Of a stretch of DNA of 32,653 nt, positions 1 through 8,041 are shown piece after piece (positions within the stretch are counted from its first letter, which is position 1; the number at the start of each line of letters is the position of its first letter). A model generated the notes under the pieces. It was not told the DNA's origin. It did no database searches and saw nothing but the letters and a program-made list of their open reading frames with translations. A program made the translations under genes and the position numbers. Origin of the DNA: JAVWGW01 sp036655915 (GTDB lineage Bacteria > Actinomycetota > Coriobacteriia > Coriobacteriales > Eggerthellaceae); NCBI GenBank assembly GCA_036655915.1, contig JAVVPE010000016.1, forward strand, positions 1 through 32,653. The letters run 5' to 3'.

Positions 1-164
1 CCACGATGTTCGATTTGGCGATAGACCCGGTCAAGCCGCGGGAATACTTTGAAAGCGCACCCCCCTCAACGGAGGGCACCTGTACGATGTGCGGTAAAAT
101 GTGTGCCATGCGCACGGTCAATACGATCATGGATGGCCTGGTCATTGATTTGGATGCCGAATAG
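1..164 (+). CDS. thiC: Phosphomethylpyrimidine synthase ThiC, C-terminal fragment
   Basis: This is the 3' end of a gene cut by the window edge. It is read in frame from base 3 to the TAG at 162-164. The translation contains CTMCGKMCAMR, which matches the CX2CX4C cluster near the C-terminus of ThiC that binds the radical-SAM [4Fe-4S] cluster. ThiC converts aminoimidazole ribotide to hydroxymethylpyrimidine phosphate (HMP-P). The thiM, thiE and thiD genes follow immediately (18-nt gap to thiM), which strongly supports the call. The short tail of about 20 residues after the cysteine cluster is normal. The 5' end, and any TPP riboswitch, lie outside the window. Confidence 0.88.
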   Translation, partial: TMFDLAIDPVKPREYFESAPPSTEGTCTMCGKMCAMRTVNTIMDGLVIDLDAE

Positions 165-182
165 GCTTACGAGGAGAACACG

Positions 183-1016
183 ATGAATGAAGCGATAAAA
201 AAAGCAGCGGAGGCGGTGCGCACAACAACGCCGCTGGTGCATAGCATCACCAACTATGTGACCGTTAACGATTGCGCCAACGCGCTGCTTGCCTGTGGTG
301 CCAGCCCCATCATGAGCGATGAGCCCAAAGATGTAGTCGACATCACCAGCATCTGCGGGGCGCTTGTAATCAATATCGGAACGCTCAACAAGCGCAGCAT
401 CAGGGGCATGTTCGCGGCCGGCACTCGTGCCGGCGAATTGGGGCATCCCATCGTGCTTGATCCGGTGGGGGCGGGGGCTTCAAGCTTGCGCACCCGCACG
501 GCGGCTGATCTGCTTGATCGGCTGGCGGTAACGGTGGTGCGCGGCAACATGTCTGAAATAAAGGCGCTTGCCACAGGCGCCACACGCACCCGTGGCGTGG
601 ATGTGTGCCCCGCCGATGCGGTGGTGCCCGAAAACCTTGCGGCGGCTGCGGCATTTGCGCGGGAGTTTGCGGCGCAGGCGGGCGCGGTGGTGGCCATTAC
701 GGGGGCGATTGACATAGTTGCCACAGCGAACACGGCTTACGCTATTTATAACGGGTCGCCCTGGCAGGGTAAAATTACCGGAGCCGGCTGCATGCTTTCG
801 GCTTTGTGTGGTGCGTATGGGGCGGCGCAGCCCGCGCTGCCGTTGGAAGCAACGCTTGCAGCGGTGTGCCTGATGGGCTTGGCGGGCCAGGTGGCCGAAG
901 AGCACATGCGGCCCGGCGATGGGGTGGGCAGCTTCAGGATGTATCTGCTCGACGCGCTGACCACCATCGACCCGCACGCCTTAGCGCAGGGTGCCCGTTG
1001 CGAAAGGCTTGCCTGA
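183..1016 (+). CDS. thiM: Hydroxyethylthiazole kinase ThiM
   Basis: The 277-aa product is full length for ThiM, which phosphorylates 4-methyl-5-hydroxyethylthiazole using ATP in the thiazole salvage branch of thiamine synthesis. Visible family motifs are SITNYVTVNDCAN near residues 20-33, MSDEPKDV, VLDPVGAGAS, VRGNMSEIKAL, and the C-terminal GKITGAGCMLSA, which contains the anion-hole glycines and the catalytic cysteine. The ATG at 183 follows the purine-rich sequence GAGGAGAAC, a good ribosome binding site. Its stop overlaps the thiE start in a TGATG arrangement, which implies translational coupling. Confidence 0.95.
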   Translation: MNEAIKKAAEAVRTTTPLVHSITNYVTVNDCANALLACGASPIMSDEPKDVVDITSICGALVINIGTLNKRSIRGMFAAGTRAGELGHPIVLDPVGAGASSLRTRTAADLLDRLAVTVVRGNMSEIKALATGATRTRGVDVCPADAVVPENLAAAAAFAREFAAQAGAVVAITGAIDIVATANTAYAIYNGSPWQGKITGAGCMLSALCGAYGAAQPALPLEATLAAVCLMGLAGQVAEEHMRPGDGVGSFRMYLLDALTTIDPHALAQGARCERLA

Positions 1017-1654
1017 TGGATGTGCGCGGTGCAATGGCGCTGTATGCGGTAACCGACCGCTCATGGCTGCGCGGTCGCACGCTGCCTGCGTGCGTGGCTG
1101 ATGCCCTGGCAGGGGGTGCCACGTGTGTGCAGTTGCGCGAAAAGCACGCTTCGTTTGAAGAAGCCTGCACGATGGCGCACGCAATACTTCCGCTGTGCCG
1201 CGCGGCGGGCGTGCCGCTTATCATTAACGACAACGTGGAAGTTGCGCGCGCTGTCGGGGCCGATGGCGTGCATGTGGGGCAATCCGACATGGCTTGTGCG
1301 GCAGCGCGCGCGGCGCTCGGTCCCCGCGCGATCGTGGGCGTTTCGGTGCAGACGCTGCCCCAGGCGCGCGCGGCCTGTGCGGTGGCGGCGGATTATCTGG
1401 GCGTGGGCGCGGTGTTTCCTACATCTACCAAACCCGATGCGCTGGCCGTATCCCCCTCTGAGCTTGCGGCTATTTGCGCGCAGGTAAGTATTCCCGTTGT
1501 GGCTATCGGCGGTGTGAGCGCGCACACAATCGGGCAGCTGCGGGGTACGGGAATCGCCGGTGCCGCCGTGGTTTCGGCTTTGTTTGCAGCCGACGACATT
1601 GAAGCGGCCGCGCGCGAGCTTGCTGCTCGTATTCGCGCTATCATAGAACCATAA
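1016..1654 (+). CDS. thiE: Thiamine-phosphate synthase ThiE
   Basis: The 212-aa product joins HMP-PP and thiazole phosphate to give thiamine monophosphate. It is a TIM-barrel protein of normal family length. Motifs visible are LYAVTDR at the N-terminus, VQLREK (diphosphate and pyrimidine binding), IINDN, DGVHVGQSD, GVGAVFPTSTK and the C-terminal phosphate-binding stretch VAIGGVSAHTIGQL. The reading frame is open upstream to 806. I chose the ATG at 1016 because it overlaps the thiM stop by one base and begins directly before the first conserved strand. The upstream extension only covers thiM sequence in another frame. Confidence 0.94.
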   Translation: MDVRGAMALYAVTDRSWLRGRTLPACVADALAGGATCVQLREKHASFEEACTMAHAILPLCRAAGVPLIINDNVEVARAVGADGVHVGQSDMACAAARAALGPRAIVGVSVQTLPQARAACAVAADYLGVGAVFPTSTKPDALAVSPSELAAICAQVSIPVVAIGGVSAHTIGQLRGTGIAGAAVVSALFAADDIEAAARELAARIRAIIEP

Positions 1655-1674
1655 CGAAAAGGGAAGGGGTCGCC

Positions 1675-2457
1675 ATGAAGGCAGTACTCAGTATCGCGGG
1701 ATCGGATTCAAGCGGTGGTGCGGGCATCCAGGCCGACATCAAAACGATTGCTGCTCATAAGCTTTTTGCGGAAACCGTCATTACGGCTTTGACCGCGCAA
1801 AATACCACCGGGGTCTACGGCGTGCAGGAAAGTGATCCGGCCTTTGTCGGCTTGCAGATTGACACGGTGTTCGACGATATTGTCCCCGATGCGGTAAAGA
1901 TTGGCATGGTATCTTCGGCACAAATCATTGAAACTATTGCCGATCACCTGGTGAAGAACAAGGCACGCAACATTGTGGTTGATCCTGTCATGATTGCCAC
2001 AAGCGGTGCACGCCTTATCGACGAAGATGCAATCGGTGCGCTGTGCACGCGATTGATCCCCTTGGCCGCTATCATCACGCCCAATATTCCGGAAGCCGCC
2101 GCGCTGTGCGGTTTTGCCATCGAGTGCGAAAGCGACATGCTGGCTGCGGGCAAAAAACTGACTGAAATGTGCCACGGCGCGGTGCTGATCAAAGGGGGCC
2201 ACCGCAGCGATGACGCCAATGACCTGCTGATAACCCGCCATGGGCGCGAGGTATGGCTGCGTCACAAACGCATCGATACGCCTAACACCCACGGCACCGG
2301 CTGCACGCTTTCTGCGGCCATCGCCTGCAATCTTGCGCAGGATTTCGACATGCAGGCCTGCGTTCAGAAGGCGAAAAATTACATTACGGGCGCGCTTATG
2401 GATGATCTTGCGCTGGGCCGCGGCAACGGGCCGCTCAACCATATGTGGAACTATTAG
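1675..2457 (+). CDS. thiD: Hydroxymethylpyrimidine/phosphomethylpyrimidine kinase ThiD
   Basis: The 260-aa ribokinase-fold enzyme phosphorylates HMP and then HMP-P to HMP-PP, the partner substrate of ThiE. The sequence starts AVLSIAGSDSSGGAGIQADI, which is typical of ThiD. It contains KIGMVSS and VVDPVMIATSGARL. The C-terminal DTPNTHGTGCTLSAAIA carries the anion hole and catalytic cysteine. The ribosome binding site is AAGGGAAGGGG just before the ATG. It is the last gene of the visible thi operon and converges on the amidohydrolase gene with only 16 bp between stop codons. I see no convincing terminator there. Confidence 0.95.
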   Translation: MKAVLSIAGSDSSGGAGIQADIKTIAAHKLFAETVITALTAQNTTGVYGVQESDPAFVGLQIDTVFDDIVPDAVKIGMVSSAQIIETIADHLVKNKARNIVVDPVMIATSGARLIDEDAIGALCTRLIPLAAIITPNIPEAAALCGFAIECESDMLAAGKKLTEMCHGAVLIKGGHRSDDANDLLITRHGREVWLRHKRIDTPNTHGTGCTLSAAIACNLAQDFDMQACVQKAKNYITGALMDDLALGRGNGPLNHMWNY

Positions 2458-2473
2458 CGCCCGCGCGTTTGCC

Positions 2474-4099
2474 TTAGGCTTCAAATACGCATTGCCCACC
2501 CAAGAAAGTTGCCACTACGCGGGTATCTTGGATGGTTTGAGGGTCGCAGGTAAGCAGGTTGCGGTTAAGCACGGTGATGTCGGCGTATTTTCCGACTTCG
2601 ATCGATCCTAATTCGTGTGCGCGGCCTGCTGCACCTGCGCTGCCCAGCGTGTAGGCGCGCAAAGCGTCGGGCATGCTGATGCATTCGGCGGGCAACCAGC
2701 CACCAGCAGGTTGGTGTGTGTGGGCATCTTTGCGGGTGTGTGCGGTGTAGATCAATCCCATAGAATCGATGGCGACAACAGGCGAATCAGTACCAAACGC
2801 CAGTGTCGCCCCCGCCTGCAGCAGGCGGGCAAAGGGCCACATATACGGCACGCGCGCAGGTCCAAAATCGCGTTCGGGGCCACCGGGGTCAAGGGTGATG
2901 TGCGGCGGTTGCACAGCTGCAATCACGTCAAGCTGCGCCAAGCGCTCGATGTCGTCGGGCTGGAAGTTCTCCAGATGTTCAAGGCAATGCTTCCCGCGCA
3001 CAGGTGCCCCAAAGCGCTCGCGCGCTTCCTCAAAAATATCCAGAGCAATGTGTATTGCCTCATCGCCGATGGTGTGAATGCGCACGGCATGACCCGCAGC
3101 CGCCGCAGCCAACACCAGGCGGCGCATCGTTTCGGGATCGGTTGTGGGTGCTCCGACATCTTCAGCAAAGCGGGCATTGGTGTAGGGTTGTGCAATCCAC
3201 GCGGTGTGTTGGCTTGAAACGCCGTCGAAAAACTGCTTGAAACCGGGCGCTTGCAGCGTGTCGCTGGTGCAGCGTGCCTGCATTCCTTCCAGCCGGCTCA
3301 TATCGTCGAGCAGCGTGGGGAACATGTGCACGCGCACCTTCAGTTTCCCCTGAGCGTCGAGGGCAGCAAACAGGTCGTCGCGCACAAAATCGAGCCCGGG
3401 GTGCGCCATAAGCGACATATCGCACACCGCCGTGATTCCGTTGGCAACCAGCGTTTCCATGAATCCTTGGTAGGCACTCAAAAGCTCTTCATCCGAAAAC
3501 GCAGCCACGATGCGCGGCATCAATTCCATGGCGGCCGCCTCGCGGATGATGCCCGTTAGTTCCCCCGCTTCGTCTTTGTCGTAGTTGCCTCCTGCCGGCG
3601 CCACGCTGTCGCGCGTAAGCCCCAATTCTGCCAGCGCACAGGAATTGACCCACAGCGTGTGGGCATCGCCGGAATACATGGCCACGGGCTGGTGGGGGTA
3701 GGCGGCATCGAGCGACGCTTTGCTGGGCATTTTGGCAGGGTTCCAGCGGTATTCGCGCCAGCCCTGGGTAAGCAGCCACGAACCGGCAGGCCGGCGCTGC
3801 GCCAAAGGAGCAAGGCGCGCCACGCAGTCGGCTTCGTTTTCGCCCAGATAGCTTTCGGCCAAGGGCGAAGCGTACAGCGCCGAATGGAAGAAGTGCAGGT
3901 GGGAATCATGGAACCCCGCCATAATAAGCGCATCGCCAAAATCGCGTACCTGCGTCTGCGGTCCTTGGAAGGCGCGTGCTTCATCCAGCGTGCCCACAAA
4001 AATGATGCGCCCCTGCGCCAGGGCGACGGCACCCGGTTGCGCGGTGTTGTGCAGCCCCGTGAACAGAGCGGTGCTTGCAAGTATACTTTCGGCAATCAT
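2474..4099 (-). CDS. Amidohydrolase family 3 (YtcJ-like) metal-dependent hydrolase
   Basis: The 541-aa protein has the amidohydrolase TIM-barrel layout of the YtcJ-like group. An N-terminal beta-sandwich region (residues 1-60) leads into AGFHDSHLHF, with the metal-binding pair H67-x-H69. KQFFDGV follows at 288-294, where K288 is a candidate carbamylated lysine. Further metal or active-site candidates are H342 in IHTIGD, H374, and D438 in FGTDSPV. The C-terminal part rebuilds the sandwich (IEVGKYADITVL). The substrate cannot be told from sequence; members act on N-acyl or formamide bonds. No signal peptide is apparent, so it is probably cytoplasmic. It lies downstream of the metallo-hydrolase on the same strand with a 120-bp gap, so shared transcription is possible but unproven. 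Confidence 0.85.
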   Translation of the reverse strand: MIAESILASTALFTGLHNTAQPGAVALAQGRIIFVGTLDEARAFQGPQTQVRDFGDALIMAGFHDSHLHFFHSALYASPLAESYLGENEADCVARLAPLAQRRPAGSWLLTQGWREYRWNPAKMPSKASLDAAYPHQPVAMYSGDAHTLWVNSCALAELGLTRDSVAPAGGNYDKDEAGELTGIIREAAAMELMPRIVAAFSDEELLSAYQGFMETLVANGITAVCDMSLMAHPGLDFVRDDLFAALDAQGKLKVRVHMFPTLLDDMSRLEGMQARCTSDTLQAPGFKQFFDGVSSQHTAWIAQPYTNARFAEDVGAPTTDPETMRRLVLAAAAAGHAVRIHTIGDEAIHIALDIFEEARERFGAPVRGKHCLEHLENFQPDDIERLAQLDVIAAVQPPHITLDPGGPERDFGPARVPYMWPFARLLQAGATLAFGTDSPVVAIDSMGLIYTAHTRKDAHTHQPAGGWLPAECISMPDALRAYTLGSAGAAGRAHELGSIEVGKYADITVLNRNLLTCDPQTIQDTRVVATFLGGQCVFEA

Positions 4100-4219
4100 G
4101 GTAGCCTCGTTTCCCCGTAAACAATAGTGAAAAAGGCTATTATCGCGGTAAAAGCGCCCGCGCGCACCCCCTATTTTGCTCAGGGGCCAATTTGCCCGCG
4201 CGACGGGGCATCTGCGCGC

Positions 4220-5236
4220 CTAGGCGGTTTCGAAGCGATGGGTGCTGGCGCAGGTGATCATTTTCAGCTTGCCTTCGCAAATAAGATAGACCAGATGAGC
4301 CATGGTTTCTGCCATCGAAAAATATTGCTGATCTAGCGGCCACGATTCCCAGTTGGCGTATTTCCAGGAAGCGTTGCTGGCGATGGCAATAAGATTGTCG
4401 TGCCCGGCAGCCACCAGGTGTTCGATTTCTGCCAGCCTTTCGGCATGGTGTTGTTGCAGGTAATCGATGCGCCCGCGCGTGTCGGCGAAGGGGTTGCCGT
4501 GTCCGGGCAGCGCCAAATCCACGTCATAGCTGCGCAGTTTTTCCAAGCTTGCCAAAAAATCGGCCAAGGCGTTATCGGCTGTCATCCAAGTGGTGATGGA
4601 AGGCGTGATGCGATTGAGCACATGGTCGCCCACAATCAGCAGTTTTTCCGTCGGTTCATACAGGCAGATGTGCCAATTATCGTGTCCGGGTGTTTCGATG
4701 ACCTCGAATGTGTAGGAGCCTGCGCAAAAGGTATCGCCTTCGGCCAAGAACGTGACATGCGGGTGGTTTTTTAGGGGCAGCAATTCTCGGGAAACATAGT
4801 GTTTGCGTGCGCTCTGACCCGTTTGGACGGCAAGGTCAGGGTGCATCGTGGTGATAACTTCTTCAAGAATGGGCGCAAACACGCTGCTTTGGATTTCGTT
4901 GAAGTTTTCAACTTCAATAAACGAATGCAAGTTGGCATATATGTCCATGCCCGGCCGGTAAATGCGATCGAGGTTGCCCGTGTGATCGGGATGCGAATGG
5001 GTTAACAAGATGGTGACGCCATCCCAACTGCGCCCCAAAGCGGCAAGCGCTGCCGATAGCGCGGCTTCGCAAAGGGGGTGATTAAAGCCCACATCGACGA
5101 TGACAGTTTCTTCATCCCCGCAGATGAAGTAGGAATTGAGTGATTTCAGCGGATTGTTGGGAAGGGGCACCGCAACGCGATAGATATGGGGCCGAATTTC
5201 TTCGGGCGGCGCAAACTCGGTGGAGGCTAGGGTCAT
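4220..5236 (-). CDS. Metallo-beta-lactamase-fold hydrolase
   Basis: This is a 338-aa MBL-fold protein. The zinc signature THSHPDHTGN is at residues 79-88 (H80, H82, D84, H85). The remaining expected ligands are visible at H185 (ETPGHDNWH), D204 (VGDHVLN) and H246 (LPGHGNP). After the MBL core the C-terminal 90 residues include a helical region with a possible winged-helix end, as in the 'hydroxyacylglutathione hydrolase-like' and RNB-type MBL proteins. The substrate is unknown and could be a thioester, lactone or phosphoester. The gene is 46 bp downstream of the PIN toxin gene and may be read through from it. I see no link in function to the neighbours. Confidence 0.85.
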   Translation of the reverse strand: MTLASTEFAPPEEIRPHIYRVAVPLPNNPLKSLNSYFICGDEETVIVDVGFNHPLCEAALSAALAALGRSWDGVTILLTHSHPDHTGNLDRIYRPGMDIYANLHSFIEVENFNEIQSSVFAPILEEVITTMHPDLAVQTGQSARKHYVSRELLPLKNHPHVTFLAEGDTFCAGSYTFEVIETPGHDNWHICLYEPTEKLLIVGDHVLNRITPSITTWMTADNALADFLASLEKLRSYDVDLALPGHGNPFADTRGRIDYLQQHHAERLAEIEHLVAAGHDNLIAIASNASWKYANWESWPLDQQYFSMAETMAHLVYLICEGKLKMITCASTHRFETA

Positions 5237-5282
5237 GGTCGTGTCCTTGCTGATTGGGGGAAACAGGAAGCGTTTTTGTTAG

Positions 5283-5804
5283 CTACATTGTAGGTGACCT
5301 TTGATTTCTCTGTCTACATCCTTGAACCAAATCCAGCAGATCGCCAGGAGACAAAGCGGGCGCAGGCGACCTTTTCAAAAGCACCTCGTCGCCCGTTATA
5401 AGATAATCGGCACCCGAGCGTTCCAGCGCGGCCAGGATAAGATTATCTTCGAAGTCGCTGTGTAAGGTGCGAAATTTTGAGGCCAGCCATACGTCCGATT
5501 GATCCAGCGCAACAACCGTCGCGATGTCTTCTAGCGCACGAATGCAGCCCCAGGCATACTCGTTTATAGCTGCCGCAGTATCGGCATCCACTTCAATTTT
5601 GGCCGCGCGCAGCTTGCGCTTTTCGCGTTCTTCAAGAATATAGTAGAAATCCTTAATCGATGTTGCGGCATACAGCAGCGTTGCATCCTGTTGTACTGCC
5701 CAAGTCACAAGCCCCACGGCATCTTCGCGCCCCGGGCGGTCGCTTGCGAACACATCGATCCAGACGTTCGTGTCGAGCAACAAGCTCGTAGGATTCGCCT
5801 TCAC
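5283..5804 (-). CDS. PIN-domain toxin (VapC-like ribonuclease)
   Basis: The protein is about 173 aa with a PIN fold. LLLDTNVWIDVF at the N-terminus gives the first catalytic aspartate (D11). The middle is helical and charged (EEREKRKLRAAK), and DFEDNLILAAL and YLITGDEVLL give the later acidic residues and the last strand of the fold. PIN toxins are Mg2+-dependent endoribonucleases that cut tRNA, rRNA or mRNA. The frame opens at a GTG at 5825, but I prefer the GTG at 5804. It overlaps the antitoxin stop as GTGA, has a purine-rich GAGCGAGGG upstream, and starts directly before the first PIN strand. Confidence 0.85.
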   Translation of the reverse strand: MKANPTSLLLDTNVWIDVFASDRPGREDAVGLVTWAVQQDATLLYAATSIKDFYYILEEREKRKLRAAKIEVDADTAAAINEYAWGCIRALEDIATVVALDQSDVWLASKFRTLHSDFEDNLILAALERSGADYLITGDEVLLKRSPAPALSPGDLLDLVQGCRQRNQRSPTM

Positions 5805-6166
5805 CAAAGCCCTCGCTCTTCCCACCGCGCCTGCAAAGCCTCGCCGCGCAGCGTGCGCTCGGAATCAATTTTGGGCAGCAGGTTTGGGGTTGGTCCGATC
5901 GTTTTTGCCAAGCCTTGCTGCAAGCCCATCGCCTGTTCAAGGGCGGTCATTCTCGCCTTGATACGCGCGGTCCTGTCGGGGTAGTGTTGCGCTTCTGCCT
6001 GCTGTAACAGTTCCTTCACTGCCGCTGAATCGTTCGCATGGCAAGCGGCAAACTCCCAAATTATCCGGACGGCTTGCGAAGGCGAATACCCGGCTTCAGT
6101 CAGGGCAGCATCGCCGCGTTCCTTTATGTGTGAGTCAATACGCACATTCATCTGTGTCGCCGGCAT
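5801..6166 (-). CDS. RelB/DinJ-family antitoxin
   Basis: The product is 121 aa. Its N-terminal 40 residues (MNVRIDSHIKERGDAAL followed by GYSPSQAVRIIWEF) fit the ribbon-helix-helix DNA-binding domain of RelB/DinJ antitoxins. The charged C-terminal half, with QAEAQHYPDRTARIKARM, is the likely toxin-neutralising region. It overlaps the PIN toxin gene by four bases, the usual antitoxin-first arrangement. A strong ribosome binding site (GAGGAGGAAG) precedes the ATG. Pairing a RelB-type antitoxin with a PIN toxin, rather than RelE/YafQ, is a mixed combination. Autorepression through the inverted repeat at 6188-6210 is inferred. Confidence 0.85.
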   Translation of the reverse strand: MPATQMNVRIDSHIKERGDAALTEAGYSPSQAVRIIWEFAACHANDSAAVKELLQQAEAQHYPDRTARIKARMTALEQAMGLQQGLAKTIGPTPNLLPKIDSERTLRGEALQARWEERGLW

Positions 6167-6187
6167 ACTTCCTCCTCGTCTAAAGGT

Positions 6188-6210
6188 TGCTGTATGCTAG
6201 CAGTATAGCA
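6188..6210 (-). promoter_or_regulatory. Putative operator and extended -10 of the toxin-antitoxin operon
   Basis: TGCTGTATGCTAGCAGTATA and the following GCA form an imperfect inverted repeat centred on the perfect palindrome TGCTAGCA. On the minus strand it includes TGCTATACT, an extended -10 element, about 35 bp upstream of the antitoxin ATG. An operator overlapping the -10 region is what autoregulated RHH antitoxins use. No good -35 is visible. The regulatory role is inferred. Confidence 0.5.
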
Positions 6211-6232
6211 CCATCTTCGGCAGGGAAGTGGC

Positions 6233-6267
6233 AAAGAAAAAGGCCAGGGACTTTACGTCTCTGACCT
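6233..6267 (-). terminator. Intrinsic terminator of the tRNA-Gln/tRNA-Glu unit
   Basis: On the minus strand, AGGTCAGAGAC and GTCCCTGGCCT pair over 11 positions (one mismatch, one G-U) around the loop GTAAA. The stem is followed by TTTTTCTTT. It begins 10 nt after the encoded CCA of tRNA-Glu, so it ends the tRNA transcript. Confidence 0.88.
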
Positions 6268-6277
6268 GTGCATTCTT

Positions 6278-6354
6278 TGGTAGCCCGGACCGGATTCGAA
6301 CCGGCGACCTCCGCCTTGAGAGGGCGGCGTCCTGAACCGCTAGACGACCGGGCC
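6278..6354 (-). tRNA. tRNA-Glu (anticodon CTC)
   Basis: The minus strand folds as a full cloverleaf. The acceptor stem is GGCCCGG/CCGGGCT with a G-U first pair. The D-arm holds TAGCGGTT. The anticodon stem CCGCC/GGCGG encloses loop CTCTCAA, with anticodon CTC for Glu. The variable loop has five bases, and the T-arm is GCCGG-TTCGAAT-CCGGT. Discriminator A is followed by an encoded CCA. It lies 30 nt downstream of tRNA-Gln in the same unit. Confidence 0.95.
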
Positions 6355-6384
6355 ATACCAAACATCGTTATTCGCGCAAGCGAA

Positions 6385-6458
6385 TGGCTGGGGTGGAAGG
6401 AGTCGAACCCTCACATACGGCACCAGAAGCCGCTGTCCTACCATTAGACGACACCCCA
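6385..6458 (-). tRNA. tRNA-Gln (anticodon CTG)
   Basis: The cloverleaf on the minus strand has acceptor TGGGGTG/CACCCCA, D-loop AATGGT, anticodon stem GCGGC/GCCGT with loop TTCTGGT (anticodon CTG, Gln), and T-arm GAGGG-TTCGACT-CCTTC. Discriminator G and an encoded CCA follow. A U at position 1 paired with A72 is typical of bacterial tRNA-Gln. Confidence 0.95.
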
Positions 6459-6511
6459 GTGATGTCTTCGCCTGGGCACTTCGCAAACTTGAAGCGCAGG
6501 CGCGAGTGAAT

Positions 6512-6540
6512 ATATTACTTTCCACCCGCGCGTTCGTCAA
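6512..6540 (-). promoter_or_regulatory. Sigma-70-type promoter for the tRNA unit
   Basis: On the minus strand TTGACG (-35) and TAATAT (-10) are separated by exactly 17 bp. The expected start lies about 45 nt upstream of the tRNA-Gln 5' end. It is the best consensus promoter in the window, as expected for a stable RNA unit. It sits just past the stop codon of the cca gene. Confidence 0.82.
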
Positions 6541-6547
6541 GGAAAAG

Positions 6548-7933
6548 TTATGGGCGCGCACTATCGCCGCGCAAACCCTGCACAAACGCACACAAGGCGT
6601 CGTATTCGTTGGGCACACTTTCTTCTATAACTGCATCGAGTGCCGCATCCAAAATGCGCCCGACAACAGGGCCGGCGCTTACGCCCAGCGCAATCACATC
6701 GCCCCCCTTGATGGCCAGGTCGCGCAGGGAAAATGCCTGCTGGTCGGCAAGCAGCGCGTCAAGCGTGGCCTCAAGTTCATCGGCCAGCGCCACGCGCTTG
6801 TGGCAGTGGGGAGCTTGTGAGCGCGCATCGCCGCGCTTTAAATCGCACAGCGCACGGAAAAGATCGACGCGCCCGCCCAGCCGCTGCAAAACGCGTTTGA
6901 TCGCTTTGGGTTGGGGGGCGATGACATCATCGTGGTATTTGACCAGCGTGATAACATCGGCAGCAAAGCGCGGGCTCATCTTCAGGCGCCGCATAATCGT
7001 GCGTGCTACATCGACGCTTAAGGCGGCATGGCCATAGAAGTGGCCCACGCCGGCTTCGTCGGTAAAAAAGGCCTGAGGCTTTCCGAAATCGTGAAAAAGG
7101 GCTGCCCAGCGCACGAGGGGATAGGGCGGGGTATTTTGCACGACATAGGCCGTGTGTTCCCAGACGTCATAGATGTGATAGGGCGTTTTTTGGTCGAAGC
7201 CTACCAGGGGGCGCACTTCGGGCATAACGGTGGCCAGCACATCGACGTAGGCCATCAGCGCGTCGTGCGCCCACGCGCCGCAGAGCAGGCCTTCCAGTTC
7301 GTGAGCCACGCGCTCGACGGCCAGGCACTCCATGAGCTGCGCTTGTTCCCGCATGCCACGCAGCGTGTCTGCTTCCAGGGAAAATCCCAGTTGGGAAGCG
7401 AAGCGTATGCCGCGCAAAATGCGCAGGGCATCTTCGGCAAAGCGCTGGCGTGCGCACCCGACCGCCCGTAGGGTGTGGGCTGCTATATCGGCACGTCCAC
7501 CATAGGGGTCGCACAGCCCACGCGTGGGGTGGTAGGCGATGGCGTTGATGGTGAAATCGCGCCGCGCCAAATCTTCTTCGATGGTGCGCACAAAGGTGAC
7601 GGTCTGCGGGTGGCGCGCGTCAAGGTAGGCACCATCGCTGCGATAGGTGGTGATTTCAAGGCGCATGTCGTCAATGACGACGGTGACGGTTCCGTGCTTG
7701 ACCCCGGTTTCAAATACGGGGAAGCCCTGCGCTTCAAAAAGGTCGCGTACCACCTGCCAAGATGCCGCTGTGGCAAGGTCTATGTCGTAGGCATCGCGCC
7801 CCAAAAGCGCGTCGCGCACAAAGCCCCCGACGCACCATGCCTCATGGCCGCCCTGCTCCAAAACAGCAAGCGCAAGGGTGGCTTGAGGGGCAAGTGCGAT
7901 GTGATCTGCGGGGCAGGGATGAGGCGGCTTCAT
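6548..7933 (-). CDS. cca: CCA tRNA nucleotidyltransferase with HD domain
   Basis: This 461-aa enzyme adds or repairs the 3' CCA of tRNAs. The nucleotidyltransferase head shows GGFVRDALLG (36-45), the catalytic pair D50/D52 in YDIDLA, and RRDFTINAIAY near 124-134. The motif ERVAHELEGLL near 207-217 belongs to the nucleotide-selecting region. An HD domain follows, with H260, HD at 281-282 (LFHDFGKP) and KYHD. This is the class II architecture common in Gram-positive and actinobacterial lineages. The frame is open upstream to 8035, but that part covers a 13-bp repeat array. I chose ATG 7933 (MKPPHPCP), which gives normal family length. It sits beside tRNA genes, although these already encode CCA. 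Confidence 0.92.
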   Translation of the reverse strand: MKPPHPCPADHIALAPQATLALAVLEQGGHEAWCVGGFVRDALLGRDAYDIDLATAASWQVVRDLFEAQGFPVFETGVKHGTVTVVIDDMRLEITTYRSDGAYLDARHPQTVTFVRTIEEDLARRDFTINAIAYHPTRGLCDPYGGRADIAAHTLRAVGCARQRFAEDALRILRGIRFASQLGFSLEADTLRGMREQAQLMECLAVERVAHELEGLLCGAWAHDALMAYVDVLATVMPEVRPLVGFDQKTPYHIYDVWEHTAYVVQNTPPYPLVRWAALFHDFGKPQAFFTDEAGVGHFYGHAALSVDVARTIMRRLKMSPRFAADVITLVKYHDDVIAPQPKAIKRVLQRLGGRVDLFRALCDLKRGDARSQAPHCHKRVALADELEATLDALLADQQAFSLRDLAIKGGDVIALGVSAGPVVGRILDAALDAVIEESVPNEYDALCAFVQGLRGDSARP

Positions 7934-7951
7934 AAAAGGCGTTCTTTCGTT

Positions 7952-8003
7952 TGGTAAGTCTGCTTGGTAAGTCTGCGTGGTAAGTCTGCGTGGTAAGGTT
8001 GCT
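7952..8003. repeat. Four tandem copies of a 13-bp repeat
   Basis: The unit TGGTAAGTCTGCG occurs at 7952, 7965, 7978 and 7991. The middle copies are identical, the first ends in T, and the last diverges (TGGTAAGGTTGCT). A 13-bp period is not a multiple of three, so the array is unlikely to be coding. It lies 19 bp upstream of the cca start, between that start and the candidate cca promoter, so it would be in the 5' leader of the cca mRNA. Confidence 0.9.
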
Positions 8004-8041
8004 CGTTCGGCGATGCTGTTCGGCGTCGCGCGCATCTACGC

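Noticed and set aside
806..1015. Upstream extension of the thiE frame
   Set aside because: It lies wholly within thiM coding sequence. The conserved ThiE start and the thiM-thiE TGATG overlap place the start at 1016.
4150..4168. GC-rich inverted repeat with four T's (minus strand) after the metallo-hydrolase gene
   Set aside because: The stem is about 4 bp of simple GC alternation with only four Ts, so it could arise by chance in this composition.
7952..8003. 13-bp repeats as coding peptide repeat
   Set aside because: A 13-bp period breaks frame each copy. The cca family start is downstream at 7933.
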